Origin: JAPOXR01 sp964291445
GTDB taxonomy: Bacteria; Pseudomonadota; Alphaproteobacteria; Rhodobacterales; Rhodobacteraceae
Assembly: GCA_964291445.2 (NCBI GenBank)
Contig: OZ219862.1
Coordinates: 1,054,001-1,118,000 of the forward strand
DNA: 64,000 nt
Reading direction: 5' to 3'
The notes under the pieces were generated by a model, which saw nothing but the letters and a program-made list of their open reading frames with translations, searched no databases and had not been told where the DNA came from. The translations under genes were made by a program, and so were the position numbers. Positions 48,040-56,888 of this stretch are shown in pieces. Every line of letters starts with the position of its first letter. Within the stretch, counting starts at the first letter, position 1.

Positions 48040-49350
48040 TCAGCGCAAACGCCCTCCAATCCGCAACGCATTCTCCTCAACAAGTGCGGCCGTCTGCTCC
48101 ACATATCCCGCTGAACTGCCCGGAAGGCCAGAGACCGCTTTCGTCACACTGACGCGTGCGCCGACCATGCCATCGATCAGTTCCTGGACCCGTTTGCGAA
48201 CGTCGGCTGGTCTGTAGCCCATTGTCGCTGCGATGGCGTCCCAATGCCGGACGTCTACGTTTTCCGGTTTGCGCTTCCTGCCCGCGATGTTCTGGGCGAA
48301 GTATTGAACAACGTTCGGCCAGGGCAGTACGGTCGAGACATCGTAAAGCGGCGCAAGCCGTGGCCCTGCACTCACCGGCAGAAGCAGCGAATAGTTCTTC
48401 GCGTGCGCATCGGTATTCGCTGCCAGAATGTTGAAAATGAGCTGGTCGAGAAGCGCCAGCGCGTCGGCAGGCAGCAGGCTTCGCCCGGTCGCCAGAAGTT
48501 TTCCAAGGCTCGGGCCGGGCAGTGTCCCGCGCTCATATTTGCGGCCCGGAGGCACGCTGTTGGCCTGGGCGAAGTCTTCCTGATGAACCCGCAAGAGCGC
48601 GCCGCTTTGGCCAACTCGCCGGTCATATCGAAGGACGCAGATCGCTCTGCGCTCTCCGGCTGGAAGGATCGTGATTTCGGCAGACGGAATCCCGATCGCA
48701 GTAGCAAGCGACAGGCAATAGGTTTCGTTCTCCACGATCCCCGGCAGGATCGGATTGTCGGGCTTCAGGATGATTGTCGAGGGTGCGCCGTGACGGGGGA
48801 TGGCCAGCACGTCGCCCTCCTGTGGCAGTCGAAGAACGGGGCTTCCAGCCGGATCAAGGACAGCGAGCGCCGATTTCTTCTGACCTCCTGCAAGCGAGAG
48901 CCTGACGCCTTCCTCCCCGACGAGGAACGGGCGTTTTTCCAGATCATCGAAATGGCGCTCCAGCGCCGCCTCCGGATCATCAAGCCCGTAGAATTCCGTC
49001 AGAGGCGTGCAGGTCCACTCACTGCGCCGTGACGGCACGCCGAAGGACAACGCACCGGCGGTGTCGCCGCCAATCTCTCCGAGCACCGCCAGCGTGTCGG
49101 ACCGGTCGAGACCGAGCGAGCGGGTCAGAACCGCCAGCTGTTCTTCCTCCGGCAACAGACCCGCAAGCCAGGGCGAAATCTGCTCGGAAGGGTAGGTCTT
49201 GTTGTTCAGCGGGAGAGTCAGCGACAGGGCGAATGCGCCACGTGTCGCAAGCCAGGCTTTGGTGTAATCAAACTCAAGCGCACCGTCGGCCAAGACTATA
49301 ACGTCTCCTATGTGCAGTTCTCCAAACCAGACGGGGACGGCGGTGCTCAT
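48040..49350 (-). CDS. hipA: HipA family toxin kinase
   Basis: The 436-residue protein has the N-terminal HipA couple domain (VWFGELHIGDVIVL) and the nucleotide region LSLAGGQKKSALAVL. The catalytic loop NTDAHAKNYSLLL has the N-D-H-K-N pattern, followed by the metal aspartate in LYDVST. HipA toxins phosphorylate glutamyl-tRNA synthetase or related targets and induce dormancy. ATG 49350 overlaps the hipB stop by 4 bp, so the pair is co-translated. All catalytic residues appear present. Confidence 0.92.
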   Translation of the reverse strand: MSTAVPVWFGELHIGDVIVLADGALEFDYTKAWLATRGAFALSLTLPLNNKTYPSEQISPWLAGLLPEEEQLAVLTRSLGLDRSDTLAVLGEIGGDTAGALSFGVPSRRSEWTCTPLTEFYGLDDPEAALERHFDDLEKRPFLVGEEGVRLSLAGGQKKSALAVLDPAGSPVLRLPQEGDVLAIPRHGAPSTIILKPDNPILPGIVENETYCLSLATAIGIPSAEITILPAGERRAICVLRYDRRVGQSGALLRVHQEDFAQANSVPPGRKYERGTLPGPSLGKLLATGRSLLPADALALLDQLIFNILAANTDAHAKNYSLLLPVSAGPRLAPLYDVSTVLPWPNVVQYFAQNIAGRKRKPENVDVRHWDAIAATMGYRPADVRKRVQELIDGMVGARVSVTKAVSGLPGSSAGYVEQTAALVEENALRIGGRLR

Positions 49351-49637
49351 ATGTAGCCCTCGAGATCATATCCTTCGCCCTTATCGGCCGGAGCTTCCGT
49401 TGAAACGCGATGGTCGTCATCCAGGATGAGGCCAGCGGAGGTTCTCAGGGCATCAGCGATCCGAAAGAGGCTGGTTACACGAAGGTCGCGCTTGCCCGTC
49501 TCGATCAGCGAAAGGGCAGACGCACTGATCCCGCACAGTCGGGCAAGCTCGTGCAGGCTCAGGCCGCGCGCTTTACGCAGTGCCCTGATCCTGCCACAGG
49601 CCTCTGTCAGCTTGGCATTGTCCGTTTCGTTGTCCAT
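49347..49637 (-). CDS. hipB: HipB-like Xre antitoxin
   Basis: The 96-residue protein has an Xre-type helix-turn-helix (RIRALRKARGLSLHELARLCGISASALSLIETGKRDL). It should bind its own promoter and neutralise HipA. A palindrome lies just upstream at 49648-49665. The tail after residue 75 is acidic (DKGEGYDLEGYI). Confidence 0.92.
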   Translation of the reverse strand: MDNETDNAKLTEACGRIRALRKARGLSLHELARLCGISASALSLIETGKRDLRVTSLFRIADALRTSAGLILDDDHRVSTEAPADKGEGYDLEGYI

Positions 49638-49647
49638 TCGAGTTCTC

Positions 49648-49665
49648 TTTACTGAATTCGGTAAA
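49648..49665. promoter_or_regulatory. Putative HipB operator palindrome
   Basis: TTTACTGAATTCGGTAAA has TTTAC and GTAAA arms around an 8-bp centre. It begins 11 bp upstream of the hipB start codon, in an AT-rich stretch (to about 49780) unlike the surrounding DNA. A related half site GGTAAAA appears near 49759. Binding by HipB is inferred. Confidence 0.55.
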
Positions 49666-50269
49666 TTTATGCCGGAGCGCTCTTGAGGTCAAGCGTTTTA
49701 TTGAAAAAGATAAATTTTATGCCAATCCATCACCAAGGGCTATGATTTTATTCTATAAGGTAAAACGTAATGCGCTTTCACGGTTTGAATCAGGCGTCGA
49801 ACCGTAGGCTCGCAAGGACACCCAGCCCGACCTTGCACATTCTCCCTCACCTCCAGGTCCGGAAGTTCCCGGATGAGGCGATCTGATCAAGGCATCGTCA
49901 AGCTATGGAGCGACAATCACGATGCCGCCCATATGGCCGACATCCTTCCACCTTTCCTGCCAGGACCAGTCGAAAAATACGCATCCGGTCGCCCAGGCCC
50001 TCCGGCCCGAGCCGGGCAATCGGCGCCTGCGTTGCCGTGAAAGCAACAGTGCAGCCGCCGCCCCTGCGAGCGCTCACACCGCCACCATTTTCCCGGCTGA
50101 AGGCCTCCATGCGCCCCATGATGGGGCCGGGCTCGGTCATGCGTTCCCTGGCGGTGGTTCCGGCAGTTGGTGTATCGCCTGCCGACCTGCCGGCGCAAGC
50201 CCCGGCAAGTGGCATTGACTCAATAGATACCGGATTCCATGGATCGGGCTCTCGTGAGCGGGAGAGACC
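49666..50269. other. Intergenic, AT-rich then GC-rich, no gene recognised
   Basis: The first roughly 110 bp are AT-rich and probably carry the hipBA promoter. The rest has open frames on both strands without family motifs. It leads into the second methylase remnant. Confidence 0.4.
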
Positions 50270-50470
50270 GCATGGTCGTTTTCGGATCGAAGGCAACGCC
50301 CGGCCTGTGCCAGACTTGACAGCCATGATGCCGCCGCACTCCGTCTGTATCGAGAGCCATCCCGGCGGCGGTGCGGTGATGCGGCGCAAGCCGGGCGGGC
50401 GGGCGCAATATCGGCATCGATCTCGACGAAGGGGCACCGGCGGCCCTTGCCTGCGACTACCCGGTCGAAA
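50270..50470 (+). pseudogene. D12-class DNA adenine methylase remnant 2
   Basis: Reading across frames gives VFGSKATPGLCQ, a stop, AMMPPHSVCIESHPGGGAVMRRKPG, then after a 1-nt shift NIGIDLDEGAPAALACDYPVERG. This aligns to remnant 1 (FGPKATTGLCQPLIAIM...RKPPALRNIGIDR) and supplies the SAM-loop segment missing there. It lacks the DPPY half. It is a separate decayed copy of the same family, 3.5 kb from remnant 1. Confidence 0.65.
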
Positions 50471-50640
50471 GAGGCGTCGGCCTGATCGCATCTTCATGTC
50501 TGTCCGGGAACTGGAGACGTATTTTCAGGACATCCTGCAGCATCTCGACCTGTGGGAGGTTGTCGAAAAATCGGGTTGACGGTCTACACCCGGACGACAT
50601 GGTTCCGGAATGTGACACCGGCACCAGTATTGGGCCTGGA

Positions 50641-51540
50641 TCAGCCCGTTCGGGCCAGGAGCAGGGACAGCCATTCGTCGATCGGTATCCTGCCTTTCGC
50701 CTCGAACCCGCGGGTAGTCAGGGCATCAAGCATCTCGCCCTCTTCCTCGGCCAGCAACCCGGAGACAATCAAGTGTCCACCCTCCCGGCAGTGGCTGGAA
50801 AATTCCCCTGCAAGTCGCTTCAATGGCCCGGACAGGATATTGGCGGTGATCAAATCGTATGGCGCCATCCCGGCATGGGCAGGGTCCTCGAATCCGTCGC
50901 AGATGACTACCCTGACCCGATCACCTACCTGGTTGTTGGCGGCGTTTCCCGCGGCCTGGTCCACTGCATCGGGATCATTGTCACTGGCGATGACCTGGCA
51001 GGTCCAGAACATTGCCGAGGCAATGGCCAGTATCCCGGTGCCGCAACCGATATCGCACACATTGCGGGGTGAGAAGCCCATCCCGAACAGCCGGTCCAGC
51101 AACCGGATGCAGCCCTCCGTGGTACCGTGCCGACCGGTACCAAATGCCAGTGCGGCATCGATCACGATCGGTCGCTTGCCGGGCGGGCAGGGATTCGTCT
51201 CGTGGCTTCCATGTATCCAGAACCCTCCCGCCTCCACCGGCCCCAAATCCAGCCGGTTGCAGGCCAGCCAGTTCCGGTTCCTGACGGGTTCCGTGCGAAA
51301 TTTGCTGCTGCCGGCCGACGCCGCAAGAAGGTCGAGGACCAGCACATCCGGTGGTTCCCGAAAATAGGCGCCAGCTTCCCAACCGCTGCTGGCCCCCGGG
51401 ACGCACTCGACAAAGCTCGCCTGGGGCGGCGGTTCAATCGCCTGCAACATCTCGGCCAGCAATTCGGCGCCCTGGCGGGATGCAGCCAGGCTTACGGCCA
51501 GGTGGAGTTCGGTCTCTTCCAAAGATGTCTGTCCCTGCAT
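50641..51540 (-). CDS. prmA: Ribosomal protein L11 methyltransferase
   Basis: The 299-residue protein has the PrmA signature AFGTGRHGTTEGCIRLLD, the SAM motif VCDIGCGTGILAIAS and the catalytic-region NILSGPL. It trimethylates ribosomal protein L11. The N-terminal substrate domain is variable as usual. Length is typical for the family. Confidence 0.93.
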   Translation of the reverse strand: MQGQTSLEETELHLAVSLAASRQGAELLAEMLQAIEPPPQASFVECVPGASSGWEAGAYFREPPDVLVLDLLAASAGSSKFRTEPVRNRNWLACNRLDLGPVEAGGFWIHGSHETNPCPPGKRPIVIDAALAFGTGRHGTTEGCIRLLDRLFGMGFSPRNVCDIGCGTGILAIASAMFWTCQVIASDNDPDAVDQAAGNAANNQVGDRVRVVICDGFEDPAHAGMAPYDLITANILSGPLKRLAGEFSSHCREGGHLIVSGLLAEEEGEMLDALTTRGFEAKGRIPIDEWLSLLLARTG

Positions 51541-51748
51541 GTGCCTGACTCGCCAGCTCAGGGTGATTTCGAACCGGAAGACACCAGTGCTTCCAACTGC
51601 GTCGCCTGAACCGCCAGCATACCGATCTCGGCCCCGGCATCGTTCCGGCTGCCCGAGCCATTCCCGTGATACCCTTGCAGATCAATACCCGGAATCGTGT
51701 CCTATCCTGTCCGAGGCCCGGTCCCGGACCAAGGCAGCCCGGCGCCGT

Positions 51749-52420
51749 TCAGCCTCCTGCCGCCAAACCGGCGGCAGTCACACCGGCCGGACATGCCACT
51801 CCCGTCCCGCGCATCGAACAATATCCGCCCGGATTTTTCGCCAGATATTGCTGGTGGTAATCCTCGGCGAAATAATACTCCGGTGCGGCGATAATTTCGG
51901 TAGTCACCGGTCCGAACCCTCGACTTGACAACTGACCGGCATATCCATCCCGGCTTGCCAGGGCCTGGTCATGCTGTTCGTCGTCATAGGTGTAGATGCC
52001 GGAACGATACTGGGTGCCAACATCATTGCCCTGGCGCATGCCCTGCGTTGGATCATGGTTTTCCCAGAATATGGTCAGCAACTCGGCAAATCCGAGATGG
52101 TCCGGATCATAGACCAGCTGAACGACCTCGTTATGGCCGGTTCGACCGGAGCAGACTTCCCGATAGGTGGGGTTGGGCGTATGGCCGCCGGAATAGCCGG
52201 CCGAGGACACCCAAATGCCGCTCAATCTCCAGAACAGCCGCTCGACACCCCAGAAGCACCCCATGCCAAACATGGCCAGTCTCGCTCCCTCCGGGTATGG
52301 CGGTTTGAGTCGCCTCCCGCTGACAAAATGCAACTCGGCGGTCTCGATCGGCTCCCCCCGCCCCGGCAGGAATTCGGCCGGTCCGGGCGTCGTCGCCTTC
52401 CCAAATAGACTGGACAGCAT
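51749..52420 (-). CDS. msrA: Peptide methionine sulfoxide reductase MsrA
   Basis: ATG 52420 has GGAG 9 nt upstream and gives 223 residues starting MLSSLFGKATTPGPAEFLPG, as in related proteins; earlier in-frame ATGs at 52435 and 52441 are possible. The catalytic cysteine is Cys55 in FGMGCFWGVE. The HNEVVQLVYDP and NDVGTQYRSGIY motifs follow. It reduces Met-S-sulfoxide. Confidence 0.93.
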   Translation of the reverse strand: MLSSLFGKATTPGPAEFLPGRGEPIETAELHFVSGRRLKPPYPEGARLAMFGMGCFWGVERLFWRLSGIWVSSAGYSGGHTPNPTYREVCSGRTGHNEVVQLVYDPDHLGFAELLTIFWENHDPTQGMRQGNDVGTQYRSGIYTYDDEQHDQALASRDGYAGQLSSRGFGPVTTEIIAAPEYYFAEDYHQQYLAKNPGGYCSMRGTGVACPAGVTAAGLAAGG

Positions 52421-52847
52421 CACGCCCATCTCCATTGCCATTTCCGAAACTATGGTGCCACCAACTGGCGAAGGCAACCCGAATTGACCACATGTCGGCG
52501 CGACGAACATCCGACCCGCCGGCAGGTCAGCCGCGCCTTGTCTTGCAGGCAGGACCATCAGCCCAACCGGCTCCAGCGGCCGAAGAACAAGGCTTCAAAG
52601 ACTCGTTGCAGCGAACAGGAAGCCGGTCGCAACAAGTCGAGGGAAAGGATGGAACTGGTTGTGGTCATTGTCTGCTTGTATCCCGTGCAATAGCCGCCCC
52701 ACACCGCCTGCTGCCTTGATGTCCGGCAGACGATCGGCCGGGGTACCAGGACGAATTCCGGCAGGTCGACCAATTGATCAATTGGGGTTTGACCCATCAT
52801 TGTTTGGCTCTGCCTGTGGCTGATGGAGCAGATGCAGTTCCATCCTG
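52421..52847. other. Intergenic between msrA and a hypothetical operon
   Basis: The only long frame (to 52860, minus) has no family motifs. I see no RNA gene or clear terminator. Confidence 0.4.
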
Positions 52848-53303
52848 TCAATCTTCCCAAGGCTCAAAGCCGGCTCGGTAGGCAAGATCTCGGGCATATT
52901 CCATCAAATCATCCCTGCTGTCGGATGCACGCAAATCGACGGGCATAACAATATCGGCGTGGCAGGCACTCCCCGGCAAGGGAGAGGATTGGACATCGCA
53001 TTTCCCCGCAGCAACTTCGTCGGAACTCAGCGTGTACCATCCCTTGAATGAAGGGATCTCTCGAGTGGTATTCTTCTTGGCCAAATCCGCCAGCGTTTTC
53101 CGATCGCAATGGTCCATCCGGTCGACGGATAGCTCGCGGCCATCCGTCGGTGGCATGAAGTTTTGTGCCCGTGTTCGGAGCGGTTCGCCACATTCCAACC
53201 GTCCAGGAACCCTAATGGCGGCTGTCTTTGACCATTCGTGCCTTCCCAGATTCTCGTGAGTGACAATGGTTGGCGGAATCGACGCGCAAGTAGGGTCTGC
53301 CAC
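52848..53303 (-). CDS. Hypothetical protein, second gene of a coupled pair
   Basis: GTG 53303 overlaps the stop of the upstream gene by one base (TAGTG), typical of translational coupling. The 151 residues are soluble with no signal peptide. Notable stretches are FKGWYTLSSDEVAAGKCDV and ADIVMPVDLRASDSRDDL. Cysteines are few and not clustered. I do not recognise the family. Function is unknown, but the pairing with 53303-53704 suggests a two-component unit. Confidence 0.6.
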   Translation of the reverse strand: MADPTCASIPPTIVTHENLGRHEWSKTAAIRVPGRLECGEPLRTRAQNFMPPTDGRELSVDRMDHCDRKTLADLAKKNTTREIPSFKGWYTLSSDEVAAGKCDVQSSPLPGSACHADIVMPVDLRASDSRDDLMEYARDLAYRAGFEPWED

Positions 53304-53704
53304 TACCGGATGCCCGCACGCTCTAGATTGGCAATGGCGCCTTCATCGATTAGCCGTGTGGCGTCTTTGACTCTGACCCGACCCCGCACCCCCTCCGTGC
53401 AATGAAACATCGTGCCTGAACCATCCTGATCGACAACAAACAGGACACCGCTCTTGCCGACGGATGTACGAAAGTCGATTGCTACACCAGCCTCGTCCAT
53501 CGGGTAGATATCCGGCTGGGATGTAATGCAAACCGAAAACTTCCGCAGGAGTTCCCGTGAGCTGGCAATCGCGGTACTCGAAGGAGGAAGCAGTTCGTCC
53601 TCTTCGGCACAGATGAAGCATTCATCAAGCAGCATCTCGGCTTCAGCCAACCACCTCAAGGCTTCTTTGTCGTGAAGATCAGATCGGCCTACACTGGCAT
53701 CCAT
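53303..53704 (-). CDS. Hypothetical protein, first gene of a coupled pair
   Basis: The 133-residue acidic soluble protein has a helical N-terminus (EALRWLAEAEMLLDECFICAEEDE) and a beta-rich C-terminus (GKSGVLFVVDQDGSGTMFHCTEGVRGRVRVKD). No family recognised. It lies immediately downstream of nothing obviously related; an AT-richer stretch at about 53705-53790 may hold its promoter. Confidence 0.58.
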   Translation of the reverse strand: MDASVGRSDLHDKEALRWLAEAEMLLDECFICAEEDELLPPSSTAIASSRELLRKFSVCITSQPDIYPMDEAGVAIDFRTSVGKSGVLFVVDQDGSGTMFHCTEGVRGRVRVKDATRLIDEGAIANLERAGIR

Positions 53705-53832
53705 GCCAAATCACTCCGAATTGCGAAACTTGCCTAAGAAATGTAGTCGAAGCTCAGTTCAGTCAAGCAAAATTATCATGACATCTGGCCGTGTTTTGCC
53801 TCCTGGCCCGACCTGCGGAAGGTGTTGGTTCG

Positions 53833-55083
53833 TCAGCCTGCCCGGTTTCTCCGACCGGAAAACACGGTCTCATGGCCTGGCCGGGGGTGGCGGGGAATCA
53901 GCAGAACCATGGCAAAGGACAGGAAGGCAAAGGCTGCCGCCAGGCCGAACACCATGCCCGGGGAGTTGATCCACAGATATCCCAGGAGTGCGGGCAGGAA
54001 CACGGCGGCGATGTGATTGATGGTAAAGGACACGGCGGCGGTTGGTGCGATATCGCCCGGATCGGCAATCTTCTGGAAATAGGTCTTGAGGGCAAAGGCC
54101 AGGGCAAAGAACAGGTGATCGAGCACGTAGAGGGTTGCGGCGACAATGACGCCCCAACCAAAATAGTAGATGCCTCCATAGGCCAGGAAAACCAGGGTCA
54201 GGCCTCCATATTCGACCGCCAGCGCCGCCCGCTCGCCGAATACCCTGACCGCCTTCCCCATCAGGGGCGCCGCCAACATGTTCACGACATAGTTGATAAG
54301 GAACAGCGCCGTGACCTCGTGGACCTCGAAGCCGAAGCGCTCGACCATCATGAATGCGGCAAAAACCACGAATATCTGCCGACGAGCGCCGGAGACAAAC
54401 TCAAAGGTGTAGTACAGCCAGTAGCGCCAGCGGAATACCATGGTGGTACGCTGCGGATTTGGAGTCTCGATCTGCGGAAAGGCCAGCATGCAGTAGACCG
54501 CAATGACTACCGTTGCGCCACCGGCGGCCATGTAGACAGTGTTGTATGACAGGCCGAACGTCTTCCAGGTGCCGACCAACAGGCCATAGGCCAGCAGCGA
54601 CGCTGCGGAGCCGATGGCAACGATCCAGCCCAGCGCCTGCGGAGCCCTCTCCTTGTCCAGCCATTGCAACTGCAGGGACTGGCTTACGGTTTCGAAATAG
54701 TGAAACCCGACCGAGCCGATCATGGTGGTGGCCAGCAACCCGCCATAGGTCGGGAACCACGCGACAACGGCAGTAGCCGCACCGAGCAGCAGCAGGGAAA
54801 GCAGGCCGAGCACCTGCTCCCTCATCAGGATGATCAACAGGATGACGCCGACGGCCAGGAATCCCGGAATCTCGCGGACGGTATGCAACCAGCCGATCGA
54901 GACTCCGTCAAACCCCGCCGCCTCGATCACAAAATTGTTGAGTAGCGCCATCCACGTCGAAAAGGACAGCGGCATGGCCGCGGCCATCAGGAACAACAGG
55001 AAGACTGGGCGCTGCCAGAACCTGCGCGCCTCTGCATCGCGTATCTGGATCGTGGTGCGAAGATTCCCGAACACAGCCTTCAT
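53833..55083 (-). CDS. MFS transporter
   Basis: The 416-residue protein has about 12 hydrophobic segments (for example FLAVGVILLIILM and VLGLLSLLLLGAATAVVAWF) and a central cytoplasmic loop near FPQIETPNPQR. The fold is that of the major facilitator superfamily, but no substrate motif is visible. It lies 78 bp downstream of rpsD on the same strand. Confidence 0.82.
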   Translation of the reverse strand: MKAVFGNLRTTIQIRDAEARRFWQRPVFLLFLMAAAMPLSFSTWMALLNNFVIEAAGFDGVSIGWLHTVREIPGFLAVGVILLIILMREQVLGLLSLLLLGAATAVVAWFPTYGGLLATTMIGSVGFHYFETVSQSLQLQWLDKERAPQALGWIVAIGSAASLLAYGLLVGTWKTFGLSYNTVYMAAGGATVVIAVYCMLAFPQIETPNPQRTTMVFRWRYWLYYTFEFVSGARRQIFVVFAAFMMVERFGFEVHEVTALFLINYVVNMLAAPLMGKAVRVFGERAALAVEYGGLTLVFLAYGGIYYFGWGVIVAATLYVLDHLFFALAFALKTYFQKIADPGDIAPTAAVSFTINHIAAVFLPALLGYLWINSPGMVFGLAAAFAFLSFAMVLLIPRHPRPGHETVFSGRRNRAG

Positions 55084-55160
55084 TCCCGCCGACGGCGACC
55101 GGGCACGAGCAGGGTGCCGACACCACCGACCCGGCCGACGGCGGCAGGGTCAGAGGCGCA

Positions 55161-55781
55161 TCAGTTCTTGGCGTAATATTCGACGACCAGGTTCGGTTCC
55201 ATGATGACGTGGTAGGGAACGTCATTGAGACCAGGAATCCTGAGCAGCCTCGCCACCATCTTCGAGTAGTCGACCTCGACATAGTCGGGCACATCCCGTT
55301 CCGGCAGGTCGGCAGCCTCGATGAACATGGTCATCTGCCTGGACTTTTCCCGGATCTCCACTACGTCGCCCTCATCAAGACGGTAGGACGGAATGTTGAC
55401 ACGCTGGCCATTGACCAGAACATGGCCGTGATTGACGATCTGTCTTGCCGCAAAGATGGTGATGGCGAATTTTGCCCGGTAGACCACCGCATCGAGCCTT
55501 CGCTCGAGAAGTCCGATCAGGTTCTCGCCAGTATCACCACGCTCCCGCTCGGCCTCGGCATAGATCCGGCGAAACTGCTTTTCGGTCAGGTCGCCATAAT
55601 AGCCCTTGAGCTTCTGCTTGGCCCGCAATTGCAGTCCGAAATCCGACAGCTTGCTGCGCCGTCTCTGGCCGTGCTGACCTGGTCCGTAATCTCGCTTGTT
55701 GACCGGTGACTTCGGCCGGCCCCACAGGTTTTGGCCCATGCGGCGATCAATCTTGTACTTGGCAGTCGTGCGTTTGGTCAC
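55161..55781 (-). CDS. rpsD: 30S ribosomal protein S4
   Basis: GTG 55781 is preceded by GGAAGGAG at 7 nt, giving MTKRTTAKYKIDRRMGQNLWG, the standard start; the in-frame ATG at 55838 would add an unrelated tail. The 206 residues carry the S4 RNA-binding domain (LERRLDAVVYRAKFA ... ARQIVNHGHVLVNGQRVNIPSY). It is a primary 16S rRNA binding protein. Confidence 0.97.
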   Translation of the reverse strand: MTKRTTAKYKIDRRMGQNLWGRPKSPVNKRDYGPGQHGQRRRSKLSDFGLQLRAKQKLKGYYGDLTEKQFRRIYAEAERERGDTGENLIGLLERRLDAVVYRAKFAITIFAARQIVNHGHVLVNGQRVNIPSYRLDEGDVVEIREKSRQMTMFIEAADLPERDVPDYVEVDYSKMVARLLRIPGLNDVPYHVIMEPNLVVEYYAKN

Positions 55782-56255
55782 GGCTGTACTCCTTCCAGTT
55801 CCGAAGGGCGCTGTCCTTTCCGTGCCAATTTCGAACACGGCGACAGGAACCCCCTTGCGGGGGCCACCAGCACCAAGGTTTTCCGAGCATGTCGGGCGGA
55901 ACCCGTTAACCGATGCCGGCCAGGCAAGTCAATACACTGACTCCATCTTCCATCTCATCTTCAGGACGATAGTTTGGCTACGTGCGGGGATCCGGGACCA
56001 TTCCGAGAGGCGAGCGGGGCCGGACATGTAGAGTTACCGGTGCATGGCAGTTCCGGAATTTGACCTGCCAGGTGACCGCGTTGTTGTCCTGTCACCTTCC
56101 TGGACGAATCTTCAATATTGTCTGGATCACGGCGGAAAACGACTGCGAAAGGAAGCAGGATACCATCAACAGAAAATTTTCCGGGAAATGCCGTGGGACT
56201 TCATACCATGGTATGGTGTGGTGTATCGACCAACATTGACTTGGAGAGGTGAGCC
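55782..56255. other. Intergenic upstream of rpsD and a hypothetical operon
   Basis: Divergent region with no recognisable gene. It should hold the rpsD promoter. GGAGAGG at the right end is the Shine-Dalgarno of the next gene. Confidence 0.45.
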
Positions 56256-56525
56256 ATGGCCGTGTACGCGGTCTTTCTCAATGAAGCTAACGATGCTGTG
56301 TGGCAGGCCATTCGGGACAAGTGGCCGAACGGGCATCACTTCATCCTGACCGACAATATGGCGTTCGTTGCACCGACTGAAGGCATCGTCACGACAGCAC
56401 AAATTTCGGAAGCAATTGGAATCGGCAGTTCGAACGAAGTCTTGGGTGTCGTCTTCGAGTGGGCAGCGCATAATGGCTTCAACCGGGGCGAACTCTGGGA
56501 GTGGCTCCGCAAGGTGCAGGCATGA
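56256..56525 (+). CDS. Hypothetical small protein, first gene of an ATGA-coupled pair
   Basis: ATG 56256 follows GGAGAGG at 6 nt. The 89 residues read as a compact alpha/beta protein: VYAVFLNEANDAVWQAIRDKWPNG, then HFILTDNMAFVAPT, and a conserved-looking C-terminus GFNRGELWEWLRKVQA. No signal peptide. Family not recognised. The ATGA overlap with the next gene indicates the two products act together or are made in fixed ratio. Confidence 0.68.
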   Translation: MAVYAVFLNEANDAVWQAIRDKWPNGHHFILTDNMAFVAPTEGIVTTAQISEAIGIGSSNEVLGVVFEWAAHNGFNRGELWEWLRKVQA

Positions 56526-56779
56526 CTGGAGAGGTTCACGAGTTGCGGCAGACGCCTCCGCAACATGCCAGCCATGGCGGCGGCGGTAACGGGCACGGTC
56601 TTCATGGCCGCGTGTCGGCTATCGAGGCACGGTTGGATTACCTGGCGACAAAAGAGGACATTCGGCGCGTCGAGGCCCTTATTACGCAGCGAGAAGCATC
56701 CATGCAACGCTGGCTGATCGGTGTGGTGTCGGGAGCTGCATTGGCAGTGATTGTCGCACTCATACGGACCTTCTCATAG
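56522..56779 (+). CDS. Hypothetical tail-anchored coiled-coil protein
   Basis: ATG 56522 overlaps the previous stop (ATGA). The 85 residues have a His/Gly-rich N-terminus (PPQHASHGGGGNGHGLHGR), a helical middle (VSAIEARLDYLATKEDIRRVEALI) and one C-terminal transmembrane helix (LIGVVSGAALAVIVALIRTF). This resembles small membrane-anchored coiled-coil proteins seen in phage and plasmid regions. It probably tethers the partner to the inner membrane; that is inference. Confidence 0.68.
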   Translation: MTGEVHELRQTPPQHASHGGGGNGHGLHGRVSAIEARLDYLATKEDIRRVEALITQREASMQRWLIGVVSGAALAVIVALIRTFS

Positions 56780-56888
56780 TCATCCAACTGGCGGTGTGCG
56801 CAACTCCCGGAGATTACGCCTCCCCCCTGCAAACACGGTTATGCACTGCCGACATCGTCCGGCTGGCCCGGGAGTGGCGCTGGTGGCT

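Noticed and set aside
49898..50497. 200-codon minus-strand open frame
   Set aside because: Composition is Arg/Gly-rich without motifs, and it runs antisense through the methylase remnant.
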